From: Lyophyllum atratum
Lineage: Eukaryota > Basidiomycota > Agaricomycetes > Agaricales > Lyophyllaceae
Length of the DNA: 64,000 bases
NCBI GenBank assembly: GCA_014905825.1
Contig: JACGCN010000070.1
Coordinates: 1 to 64,000 of the forward strand
Reading direction: 5' to 3'
Below are positions 22,527 to 32,514 of the stretch, piece by piece. The position numbers were made by a program, and so were the translations under genes. The notes under the pieces were generated by a model. The model was not told where the DNA came from, did not search any database, and saw only the letters and a list, made by a program, of their open reading frames with translations. Each line of letters begins with the position of its first letter. Position 1 is the first letter of the stretch.

Positions 22527-23662
22527 ATGTCTGAGGAGAAATCCACGAAGCTCGCTCTGGATGAGAAGTTCTATTTGCTCAAAGATAAAGAGCTAGCGTT
22601 CTTTCAAGAACAGACGGGCATCAAAGATGAGGCGGAGCTCAAGAAACATATCATATCCGTGCAGGAAAAGGCCTACGAGGTAGGTAAATACTTGCACGCA
22701 GAAGGGGCAGAGTCCTTTTTAATCCCACATGCTGTATAATATCCGTTTTTCATTATCGATGTATCCGTCGCTTTGGGTTTACGCAGTACGCTTGTGTCAA
22801 TGCATCAATCAACTACCACTCACATACACTTCAAATATTACACTCATGTCTGCAGATTGAAGATATCCCGCTTGCCTGTATACGAAAACGCCCTTCAAGT
22901 AGTCAAGAAGTTTCCAAATGCCCTGTTTCTCGATATCGGATGCTGCTGTAAGCTTTAGATCACAGCTAGTCCTTGTTAATGTGTCAATATCTATTGCAAC
23001 TAGTCGGAGATGATATACGGAAAATCGTTGCAGATGGTTGGCCTGTTGAGAACGCAATCGCGTCAGATCTTCACCCAGGCGCGTACTAAAAGGCTATCAT
23101 ACACGCTTTGACTGAACCCCAAACAGAATTTTGGAACTATGGACACGAGCTATTTAGGTCGACCCCAGAGACCTTTACAGCCACATTTATACCAGGAAAC
23201 GCATTCGATCCAGCGATAATCTCGCCCCGCGAGCCATTTTACTCTCCTGGAGAGATAGGCTCCCTGACCGAGCCACAGCAGTCGCTCACATCGCTCACAC
23301 CTCTCCAAGGCCGCATCTCCGCCATCCACGCCTCCTCATTCTTCCATCTCTTCGACGAGGCTCAGCAGCTTGAGCTAGCCCGTCTCCTCGCCACACTCCT
23401 CTCGCCAACACAAGGCTCGATGATCTTCGGTTTGCAGGGAGGAAGACCGGAGAAAGGGCTGACGACAGGTGTGCATACTAGCTCAGGGACGTATATGTTC
23501 TGTCACTCTCCGGAGACTTGGAGAGAGCTGTGGGATGGTGAAGTGTTTAGGAAGGGAAATGTGAAGGTTGAGTGCGGGCTGCAAAAGATGGAGAGGTCAG
23601 ACCTGCCTGCTGCGCCGGGGTCAGAATTTTACGCGCTATGGTGGTCGGTCACTAGGTTGTGA
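22527..23662 (+). CDS. AusD-like methyltransferase (array copy C), splice-impaired
   Basis: Start MSEEKSTKLALDEKFYLLK; exon 1 ends VQEKAYE. The SAM motif reads LFLDIGCCFGDDIRK after splicing, then DGWPVENAIASDL, FWNYGHELFRSTPETF, GRISAIHASSFFHLFDEAQQ, and ends YALWWSVTRL. The coding blocks are well conserved with no internal stop. Two splice anomalies stand out. Intron 1 has no AG before the expected second exon (the sequence reads ATATCC|GTTTTTCAT where siblings have AG|GT), and the nearest upstream AG would bring in a stop. Intron 4 starts with GC (CCAG|GCGTAC). The first probably blocks normal expression, so this may be an incipient pseudogene. Alternatively an unusual acceptor is used. 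Confidence 0.75.
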
Positions 23663-24098
23663 TCTACTCCTTGAAAGGTTCAATGGGCCATGCAGACCAT
23701 CGTATGATTGCCTTTTGAGGTCTTCTTGGACACCATGTATATCCCACTAGAGCCCTTCAAATCCAACCGACTCACCCTTGGCGAACCCCGCACCTTGAAA
23801 TTGTTGCCAAGTTGAAAGTCAGGCACAAAGAGATGTCCTTTGCATACGCTCGCGAATGGTGAGTTTGATACATACCTGTACTGCGTTTTTCATTGGAGGA
23901 TTGGATGTTTGACCGCCGTCTTTGCGGTCGCGACGTCGCGTAGTATCGCTAGATTTAAATTACAACACGTTGTCACATTGCACGTGATTAGTTTCTGCTA
24001 AACGTCACGTCACAATCTGCTGTCGCGAAATTCGCCATTCATCGACATCTCCCCACATTTCCTGGACATTTCTGCGCTGAAACTGGACTGAGACGAAG
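23663..24098. other. Intergenic, copy C to orphan gene
   Basis: About 430 bp, no gene recognised. Contains CACGTGA near 23981 and CGTCACGTCAC near 24004, possible bZIP or bHLH sites, just upstream of the small gene at 24099. Confidence 0.35.
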
Positions 24099-24730
24099 AT
24101 GGCCGACACAACCACGAAACGCAAGGTATATAAACATAATTGTTATCTATGCCGCCCGCCTCTAATCTTACTCGAGTACAGCACGACGACGAGAACGACG
24201 AGTATCAGCCTGCCATAGAGCCAGCCCCAGCGAAGAAACAACGCGCCAAGAAGCCCGCCGCCGCTTTATCATCTGTGGGGATGTGCTCCTTGAATAAAAA
24301 AGACTTCGGCGACCGAATCAAGTCTGCTTTGCGACTAGAGAAGTATGAGATCCAGAAGATGCGGTTCGACGTGGGATTTCTTTTCCCGTTCTTCGTGTCA
24401 TTCTTCATGCTGACGCGTCTTGATTTTCTAGGTCACAATGGACGTTGCTTTTTTCCGGTCATTCTTCAGTGGTAATGCCAAAATAACGCCTCAAGGTACA
24501 TTGTCATGTGAATTGGCGTATTCTAAGCTGCCTGGCTGAAGTCACCGCACACAGAATATGATCAAAGCACAGCGATAGTTGTTGCAGAACTCAGTAATGC
24601 TCAAGCCGGTGCCATATTTGGAGTAAGCAAGATCAAGAACGGGAACAGAGTTACCCAGTATCACTTGGCTTCCATGATGATCGTATTCTATCCGACAACG
24701 GGCAAGTGCAGCTGCTGGTTGACGGTTTGA
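24099..24730 (+). CDS. Small Lys-rich protein of unknown function inside the methyltransferase array
   Basis: Not recognised. Exon 1 MADTTTKRK (24099-24125) joins after a short intron to HDDENDEYQPAIEPAPAKKQ and RAKKPAAALSSVGMCSLNKK, an acidic then basic stretch with a possible nuclear-localisation signal (KKQRAKK). Then RIKSALRLEKYEIQKMRFD, an intron with acceptor TTTTCTAG, VTMDVAFFRSFFSGNAKITPQ split across an exon border, and EYDQSTAIVVAELSNAQ, running to TGA at 24728. About 160 residues. The last intron has a GT donor and CACAG acceptor. The 3' border is the least certain part. It interrupts the array between copies C and D and shares nothing with the methyltransferases. Confidence 0.55.
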
Positions 24731-25041
24731 GGTCTGCGAGTTCAATTTGTGGTATCTCTGCTTATACTGTCAGGCGGCGGGATGTAGCCCAAGCCATCTA
24801 TTGAGTATTTTTCTAATTACTGTCCTACCTTTTATAATGTATGATATTGTCATTTTATCAGTTCTCAGAATGCATCCATGCATTGCCTCAAACATGGACA
24901 TTCAAGACACATGTGCACCGCTGTACCTCGTGATATTGACAGTAACAGGCCGAATAAGGCAGTCCCTGGAGGAACAGTACCCGGCGCACGTACAACCGTG
25001 GGGTTACATTGCAGCCGGGGTTCGCTCCTGGACTCTACAGG
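24731..25041. other. Intergenic upstream of methyltransferase copy D
   Basis: About 310 bp, AT-rich in the first half. No gene seen. It should contain the promoter of copy D; no clear TATA box near its ATG. Confidence 0.35.
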
Positions 25042-26173
25042 ATGTATATCTCGGACGACGAAATAGAGACTCCCCCCTTCGACGATGTCCTCTATGGATT
25101 TGAGGGCACCGATCTCGCGTTTTATCAAGCACAGACTGGTATCTTGGACGAGGCAGAGCTGAAGAGCCATGTCATATCGATGGCTCGGAAGGCGTATGAA
25201 GTTCGTATCTCCCTACCTTCAGATATTGCTTTCATCTCATTCATATCGATGCACTCGCAAACAGGTATATGAATATCCCTTCATCCGCCGGTTTACGTTC
25301 CTCAGGTCATACGCGATCTTGCTTTGCGAATCCTGCATCACTCATCATGCCTTGAAGGTTGAGGATTTCTCGTTTGCCCATATACCCTCAGGTCCTTGAA
25401 CTAGGACGACAGCGTCCAGATGCCGTCTTCCTTGATATAGCGTGCGGTTGTGAGTCCCGTTCTACATGGGTTTTGAGTCTCATCGGAATTTATGTGAATC
25501 AGTCGGTAACATCCTGCGGAAGGTAGTCGCAGACGGGTGGCCAGCTAAGAACACTCTCGGATCGGATATCCGTCCAGGCATGTTCTCCGTATAAGTTCCC
25601 ACTTTTAAAAGTCTGAGCCGCAGGGTGTTCGTAGGTTTCTGGGATTATGGACACGAGCTGTTCAAGTCGACTCCGGAATCCTTTCCCGCCGGATTCGTAG
25701 CTGGCGATGTATTTGACTCTGCACACATAGCTCCCCGCGAGCCATTTCACAATTCGAATGAGCTACAGGCTCCTGCTCCAGACCTCCAGTCGCTCACCTC
25801 GCTTATACCGATTCAAGGCCGGATATCTGCCATCCACGCCTCATACTTTTTACATATCTTTGACGAGGCCCAACAGCTAGAGGTCGCGCGAAGATTAGCT
25901 ACACTATTGTCACCGGCCCCGGGTTCGGTTATCTTCGGCATGCACATCAGTAAGCCTGGAGAGAAAGGACTGAGCACTGAAGTGCGTAGTGTTTCGGGGT
26001 GGTCCATGTTTTGTCACTCGTTAGAGTCCTGGAGGGCTTTGTGGGATGGTGAAGTGTTTACGAAAGGCATGGTCAGGGTCGAATGTGGGTTGCAAAGGGT
26101 TGAGAGGGATGCCTCTGTTGCCGCGCCCGATGCAGAGTTCCACGAAATGTGGTGGTGCGTTACGAGGCTTTGA
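25042..26173 (+). CDS. AusD-like SAM-dependent methyltransferase (array copy D)
   Basis: Start MYISDDEIETPPFDDVLYGF; the next block DLAFYQAQTGILDEAELKSH is shared with copy E. Exon 2 is VYEYPFIRRFTFL, exon 3 LRISRLPIYPQVLELGRQRP with the SAM motif VFLDIACGFGNILRK (GC changed to AC relative to other copies). The last exon is GFWDYGHELFKSTPESFPAG, GRISAIHASYFLHIFDEAQQ and HEMWWCVTRL. The frame is kept through all introns, but intron 4 has a GC donor (CCAG|GCATGT), as in copy C. An apparent stop after SFAHIPSGP belongs to an unused frame. Looks functional. Closest relative in the window is copy E. Confidence 0.83.
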
Positions 26174-26362
26174 TATCGTGTCCCGGGGCGTCCACAGTAT
26201 GCTCTATATTTTAGTTTCACATTCTTTACTGGCATCCAGCTTGTTTACAGGCTCCCACTGAGAAAATGTAAGCACAGTTGGTTGTGAACATTGACGACTA
26301 CCAAACTCAAAGCGTTAGCGTAACATGAAAGCATCTCAAAACGTTGACATCCCGTGCCACTC

Positions 26363-26370
26363 TATATTTA
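26363..26370 (+). promoter_or_regulatory. TATA box of methyltransferase copy E
   Basis: TATATTTA 63 bp before the ATG at 26426, a plausible core promoter position. Confidence 0.35.
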
Positions 26371-26425
26371 GGCCAGCGATGGCAACAAGAGGGCGTGCGC
26401 GCTGAACTTCTTGAGCCTTACAGAA

Positions 26426-27561
26426 ATGTCTTCTGCAAACGACAAACCGGCCAAGCTCCTATTTAGCGATTCTTTCTATACATTGGAGGGTGCAGACCTC
26501 GCGTTCTATCAAGATCAGACTGGCATCACCGACGAGGCAGAGCTCAAGAAACATATCGTGTCTGTAGCTGAAAAAGCTTACGAGGTGAATAGTCGTTTGC
26601 TACATGCTCAGTGAATTCATCGATCTCACATCGATATATTTCAACAGGACTATGGATATAGCTGTATCCGCCGCTTTTCATTCACCAAGTCTGGCATCAC
26701 ATTGTATGATTTGTGCTCCACTCACCAGCTCTTATCCATGCAGATTGAGGCTATCTGGTTTGCCAATGTATCCACAGGTCCTTAAGTTGGGGCGACAGCG
26801 GAATGACCCTGTGTTCCTCGACATCGGATGTGGTTGTGAGTTCCAATTGCCCCGACTTTGAACATGGTCACCTTATATGACATGTAGTCGGCAACGTCGT
26901 GCGAGAGATCGTTACGGATGGCTGGCCTGTCCAGAACGTCGTTGCATCTGACCTTCGTCAAGGTGCGTCCTCGACAGCATGGCTCCCCAGACGCCGGCCG
27001 AGTCCAACCTGAAGCACCTCTGCAGGTTTCTGGGGTTACGGACATGAGCTGTTCAGGTCCACTCCTGATTCATTCCCCGCTAGTTTTGTAGCAGGCGACG
27101 TATTTGACCCTGATTTCGTAGCGCCCCACGAGCCATTCTACGATCCGAAGGAGCTACAACCTCTTGCTCACGACCTGCGGTCCCTTACCTCCCTAACGCC
27201 CCTCGAGGGCCGGGTGTCCGCCATACACGCCTCGTTATTCTTCCAGATCTTCGACGAGGCCCAACAGCTCGAAGTTGCGCGCAGGCTGGCTACACTATTA
27301 TCACCGGCCCCAGGTTCAATGATTTTTGGCCTGCACAATAGTAGACCCACGACTGGGCTGCGGACGGAGGGGGTCAGCATCCCGGGGTGGTACATGTTTT
27401 GTCACTCACCAGAGACGTGGAGGGCGCTCTGGGATGGGGTAGTGTTCAAAAAGGGCACAGTGAACGTGGATTGCGCGTTGAGGAAGATCGAAAGGATAGA
27501 TTTGTTAGCGAACCCTGGGGCAGAGTTTTATGAGATGTGGTGGTCCGTCACGAGGCTCTGA
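26426..27561 (+). CDS. AusD-like SAM-dependent methyltransferase (array copy E)
   Basis: Start MSSANDKPAKLLFSDSFYTL, then GADLAFYQDQTGITDEAELK and VSVAEKAYE. Exon 2 DYGYSCIRRFSFT; exon 3 LRLSGLPMYPQVLKLGRQRN with SAM motif VFLDIGCGFGNVVRE, the best consensus match of the array. Then DGWPVQNVVASDLRQ, FWGYGHELFRSTPDSF, GDVFDPDFVAPHEPF, GRVSAIHASLFFQIFDEAQQ, and the end EFYEMWWSVTRL. Introns 1, 3 and 4 are GT-AG; intron 2 has a weak GTCTGG donor. About 290 residues. No break found. With copy D it forms the right-hand pair of the array. Confidence 0.85.
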
Positions 27562-28186
27562 TTATGCGAGGTTTCCTTTGAAAGGGTCGATATTCCCAAT
27601 TCGTTTAGCTGATTGACGAGTGAACAGTGAACACAGAAGCCAGTCGGAGATGAAAGGGCTATGAGCGGTCTGTGATGGGATGTGAATCAACTGACAGCAT
27701 GTACTACTCATGGGCGGAAACAGAGGGTGATGTGTTGGAGGACGCGGGACGAGATTTGCTGACGTCTGTGCAGGGGAGTCTCCACATCAGATAGTGCCTT
27801 CGGTTCTACGGCTCTTGCGCTATGCGCATGTCCGCGAGCGCCTACGAAGTCGCTCGAAGACAGAACACCGATATTAGCGCATGGTGTTCCTTTTGAACTG
27901 AAGGTGGAGCGACTGGAGCTTGAGGAGGGATTCAATGTTCGGTTCCATCGACATCGGCGTGCACCGATCTAGGCGTAAGTAGGAACGCCGGACCGAGGTA
28001 TGACATGGCTCTAAGTCATAGGCGTAGCTTCGTTTGGAGTGTCATGCGAATGCACATCGCGATACCGATTGACGCTTCCTCGCCTGCGCTATGTTTAGAC
28101 CTCCTTTAACCAAGAATCAAAGGATGGATCGGTCCGTCCGTGCCTCCTCTTGAATGCTGGTGACGGCAGGATGTCCAATTCGGTTG
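27562..28186. other. Intergenic between copies E and F
   Basis: About 620 bp with no recognisable gene. It may hide further decayed methyltransferase sequence, but I cannot align any of it by eye. Confidence 0.35.
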
Positions 28187-28757
28187 CTAGGCACGCCAGG
28201 CCTCCCCTCGACGACACCTTCTACAAATTGAAGGGAGCCCATCTAGCGCTCTCGGCGAAGAGATGAAAGAAATATGCCTCATGGATCGCGAAGATTGTGC
28301 GTTTGGAGAGACGTCGGCGAAGTGAGCGACTGGAGGCCATGAGCCTGAGTTTCTAGCTCTTTGGGGTCATCCAGTCGCTCGCGGGGCGCTATGAGTGCCG
28401 GGTCGTATTCGTTACCTGCTACAGAAGCGGCTCGGAACGACTCTGGGTTCAACTTGAAAAAGCTCGTGTCCGTATTCCCAGAAACCTATGGACGCCCTCA
28501 AGGTCTGAGTCGGGCGGAAACTATGCCCTCCGGTTCGATTGTGTTTGGCGTGTACCGAAGCAACTGCGCACGTCAGCACCGTCACGGGGCGGTATCTGTC
28601 TCCTAACCCGCTGGAGTCATTGACGGCGTCGCGCTACGCGAAAGCGTTCGAGGAGGGCACGTTGGAGGTCTAGTGTGGCTGGAGAGAATAGATAGGAATC
28701 ATCTTGGGGCGCCGAAAGGAGAGTTTTATGATCCATGGTGGTCTGTTACGACTTCGT
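28187..28757 (+). pseudogene. AusD-like methyltransferase relic (array copy F)
   Basis: Degenerate right-hand copy. A relic of exon 1 reads RPPLDDTFYKLKGAHLAL (compare PPFDDVLYGFEGTDLAF in copy D). The SAM-binding exon is missing. A later block reads LKKLVSVFPETYG and SGSIVFGVYRSN (compare LATLLSPAPGSMIFGLHNS), and the end is EEGTLEV, a stop codon, then a shifted frame with IDRNHLGAPKGEFYDPWWSV (compare AEFYEMWWSV). Stops, frame changes and large deletions make it clearly non-functional. It marks the right edge of the array, as relic A marks the left edge. Confidence 0.8.
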
Positions 28758-30536
28758 CATGGTCGGAGATGCTCGATGGAGTTGTAATATGTTACGTTTG
28801 TTTTTGGCGGCGCCAGGAAATCTTGGTGCTAAACCTGTCCATCTTGATCACAAGCTAATAACCGGTCCTGTTGTTGACGATAGATCCCAATCTCGAGATG
28901 GATGAGAACGAGATATATGTGGCTTCCGTGGTGCCAATGAGTAGGAATCGCAGTTACTGGTCGAGCTGTGATTGCTCGATAGCGGCGGTTACTCGGGTTT
29001 CGTCCATTCGATAAGTATATTTGCATAGCGCTGGGCTACGAACAACGCCACTTGATTCCATCGTGAATGGTTCGCCGATGTAACATAGGTCTTGAAAACG
29101 GGAGCCCGGTGTCCATGGTGTTTCTTGCAAGCGATGCGTCCACCTCCACAATATTGCGCCGTGCGCCGTTTGTTGCATTGGATCACAAGCCACATAATCG
29201 CAGTGGGTAATGTCGGTGACGCCACCTTAAGACCGTGCTCATAAGCGATGGCTAGGCCTTGCATTCCGAAGAGGGAGGAAACGAGCAGCTTCGTTTCACA
29301 AGCACTGGTCTGGATAAGCGTTTAATAAGGGCATGGCGAGTATGGACCTCAAGCTGCCGAAGATTAAAGGGATGGAGGTTTTGTCCGTCGCTAGGCGCAG
29401 ATATTGCGGACTATGATGGTGGTGCTTGTTATATGATTGGGTGGAATCCTGGGAATCCTAGGCATTAAGTATGCGAGAAATCGGTAGCGAGTCCTCGCAA
29501 AAGGTGAATCGTTGGTAGAGAAGTAAGCTTGCTTGGCGATTTGAAAGCCACTTCGCGTCTTCATTCGATGGAGGCATCTTGGCGGGTTGATAATGTACGA
29601 CATTGATAAGATTATACCATATGCTGATACCATCTTCAAGCTACAAGACAAGTCTTCTCGGTCTGTTTATATTCACTGATCAAAGGTTGAGCGCTATGGA
29701 CGAAGGAGTAAAGTGCGAGACCAGAAGACCAGTTGTAGGAATCTTGGGGGTACGCACATTAGCGTCTCCCCAAGCGCAAAGAACAAACCTCCGTATGTAG
29801 ATCCCATAGGCGGTGGTATACTCCGTCGGGACAAGGGTAGATCTATGTCATGAACCGGCATTGCAGGCGATTTCTATCGAGGCATATCATGGCAAATATC
29901 TCGAATTCGGATGAGAACTCGATTTTGTTGAGGGCAATGAATTGACAAGATCGAATAAAAGTCAAAAGCAGTGGATATGCTCTCGATCGCCGTTGAGAGG
30001 TCGGCACTTTCGGATGACGTAGTCTGAAACTCATCCGTTACGGACAAGGAGCTCGAATGGGTTGCGAGTCGTGTGACGGAATACACGGTACGACAAAGTA
30101 AAATTTGCCCCTGATATCGATCAGGAGCAGAGTGAATTGAGATTAGATGAATTACATTTCGGCAAGTCGGGTGTAATACGCCTTGTTGCAGTAATGTAAG
30201 GATGAATCAGGGTAGAGCTCTCAGTGGAAACAATACGGGCAGATGCCCATAGTTGGAACATACAGAGGACAAGAGAGACGAGCTGTTTGTCGACAGTGGG
30301 ACCGCACATCGAGTGGCAGGACCTGCTTAAGAGTCGGCTGCGCCTAAAGAGGCGAGATCGGGGGAGACGAGCAACGTCGGACCACACGTGGTGGCCAGCT
30401 GGGGAGAGCAGGAAGCACGGAGGCTGATCAGAAATAGGAAACTGTGATCGGGGCGACATCCTAAATCGTACCACATTTTATTTGGGTCAATTTCCATTTT
30501 ATTTTACTCGTCTCATGACAATACGCTATATAAATT
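28758..30536. other. Gene-poor 1.8-kb region before HMG-CoA synthase
   Basis: No supportable gene. Open frames of 60-120 codons on both strands (for example minus 28989-29264 and 30121-30474) have no recognised motif. The last part is the HMG-CoA synthase promoter. Nothing like a cyclase, P450 or transporter could be found here. Confidence 0.4.
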
Positions 30537-30544
30537 GCGCCCCA
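30537..30544 (+). promoter_or_regulatory. TATA box of HMG-CoA synthase
   Basis: TATATAAA 80 bp before the ATG at 30624, followed by a long CT-rich tract with CCCTC and CTCTTC motifs typical of strongly expressed fungal genes. Confidence 0.6.
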
Positions 30545-30623
30545 TCCCAACTAGTCCATCATCTTCCCTCTTCTCCACTCACATTCACCTGCTCTTCAAC
30601 TCAGCTACTCCTTTTCCCTCAGC

Positions 30624-32264
30624 ATGACCATTAGCATGTCTTCTCCCGCCGACATCGAAGTTCCCCGCCCCAAGGATGTTGGTGTCCTCGCCATGGAGGC
30701 CTACTTCCCTCTCCGAGTTCGTGCCTCGTTGCAAATTTTCATTTAACACGTCCTCAACCTCCCTCAGTGCATCTCTGAGTCTGACCTTGAAGAGTTCGAT
30801 GGTGTCCCCAAGGGCAAGTACACTATTGGTCTCGGCCAAGAATACATGGCATGGCCCGACGACCGCGAGGACATCAACTCCTTTGCCCTCAATGGTGAGT
30901 CTTCTGCTACCCGTTCCAAGCCATCTCTAACATGAATTCCACTTAGCTGTCGCTGGACTTCTTGAGAAGTACAACATCGACCCCAAGTCCATTGGCCGCA
31001 TCGACGTTGGAACCGAGACCATCATCGACAAGTCGAAATCTGTGAAAACCACCCTAATGGATCTATTCGCCGAGGCAGGCAACTTTGATATTGAGGGTAT
31101 CGACTCCAAAAACGCGTGCTACGGCTCCACCGCCGCGCTTTTCAACGCTGTCAACTGGATCGAGTCCAGCTCTTGGGACGGTCGCAATGCCATCGTTGTC
31201 GGTGGTGACATTGCCATCTATGCTGAAGGAGCCGCTCGCCCAGCTGGCGGTGCTGGCGCCTGTGCTATGCTTATCGGCCCCAATGCCCCTGTCGTGTTTG
31301 AACGTGTGTACCTGTATGCATCATTGATTCTTCCCATCTCATGTTTTACCTTTTTTATAGCCATACACGGAAACTACATGGCAAACACTTATGATTTCTA
31401 CAAGCCCAAACTTTCTTCGGAGTATCCCGAGGTTGACGGCCCCGTCTCGGTCGTAACATACATTGCCGCTCTTGACGCTGCCTATGCCCGCTACCGCGAG
31501 AAGCACGCCAAAGCCGCCAAAAGGGCTCAGCTTAATGGCAACGCCGTCGAGAAGACCGCGTTCTCAATTGAGGATGTCGACTACTCTATCTTCCACAGCC
31601 CATACGGCAAGCAGGCCGTGAAAGGCTTCGCCCGCTTGATGTTCAATGACTTCCTCGCCGACCCTACCTCCCCCCGATTCGCCAACGTTCCCAACCCCGA
31701 GACTTTCCTCTCCTTGACTCCCGTAGCCTCACTCTCTGACAAGAGCGTGGAGAAGACTTTCATCACCGCCAGCAAACCTGGTTTCACCCAGAAGGCTGAT
31801 CCCGGAATGGCTTGCTCACGCCGGCTCGGTAACACCTATACCGGCTCGCTCTACCTTTGCCTTGCATCCCTGCTCTCGACTGTTGAGCCCGAGACGCTGA
31901 AGGGCAAGCGTATCAGCTTGTTCGCGTTCGGAAGTGGATGCGCTGCCAGCTTCTTCGTTGCACGCGTCAAGGGTGACACCACCGAGATCCGCCAGAAGAT
32001 GGACCTCGTCAACCGTCTCAACAACATGAAGGTGGTTCACCCCCAGCAATTCGTCGACGCGCTTGCGGTATGTCTTACTGGCTGATTTTCTGTGTATTTC
32101 TTGCTGATCGCACCGTTCCGTTTTCTTAGCTCCGGGAGAAGAACCACAACGCGGTGTCATACACACCCGAGGGTCTCGTTGAGAACATCTGGCCAGGTGC
32201 TTACTACCTCGACAGCATCGACCACAAATACAGGAGGAAATACGTCCTGGCCCCCTCGGCCTAA
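30624..32264 (+). CDS. ERG13: Hydroxymethylglutaryl-CoA synthase
   Basis: Condenses acetyl-CoA with acetoacetyl-CoA to HMG-CoA in the cytosol, the first committed step to mevalonate, sterols and all terpenoids. Start [20 protein letters not shown], then VLAMEAYFP with the general-base Glu. Then [33 protein letters not shown] and [16 protein letters not shown] with the catalytic Cys. After an intron: [17 protein letters not shown], and [20 protein letters not shown] with the active-site His. Then [16 protein letters not shown] and [11 protein letters not shown] last short exon ends RKYVLAPSA. Five exons, about 470 residues, a normal length. Strong TATA box. It is the nearest clear gene downstream of the methyltransferase array. 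Whether it is the only genomic copy, or an extra cluster-borne one, cannot be told from this window. Confidence 0.96.
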
Positions 32265-32514
32265 GAGACCAACTGTGCATTATACCATCATAACACTCAT
32301 CTGGTCACGATGCATCCGTGATGTTCGTCAACAATTTACTCATGGCATACTCTTTGGATCTTTTAGAATCATAGACTTAGGACTACCACGCATATTAACT
32401 TTGTAATAACTACTCGCCCTTCGGGGTTGTATGTACCCAAATCATTCAATCCATTCCACGCAATTGCTTCTTTCGAGTGATAAACGTGGAACTTGACCAC
32501 AACGACCGTCGATC

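Noticed and set aside
25300..25420. Apparent stop in methyltransferase copy D after SFAHIPSGP
   Set aside because: That reading uses an unspliced frame; with the acceptor ...CTTGAAG the correct frame gives LRISRLPIYPQVLELG and is open.
19077..32264. A complete terpenoid or polyketide biosynthetic cluster
   Set aside because: No cyclase (DDxxD/NSE or QW motifs), PKS, NRPS or P450 (FxxGxxxC) could be found, so only a partial, hypothetical cluster is reported.
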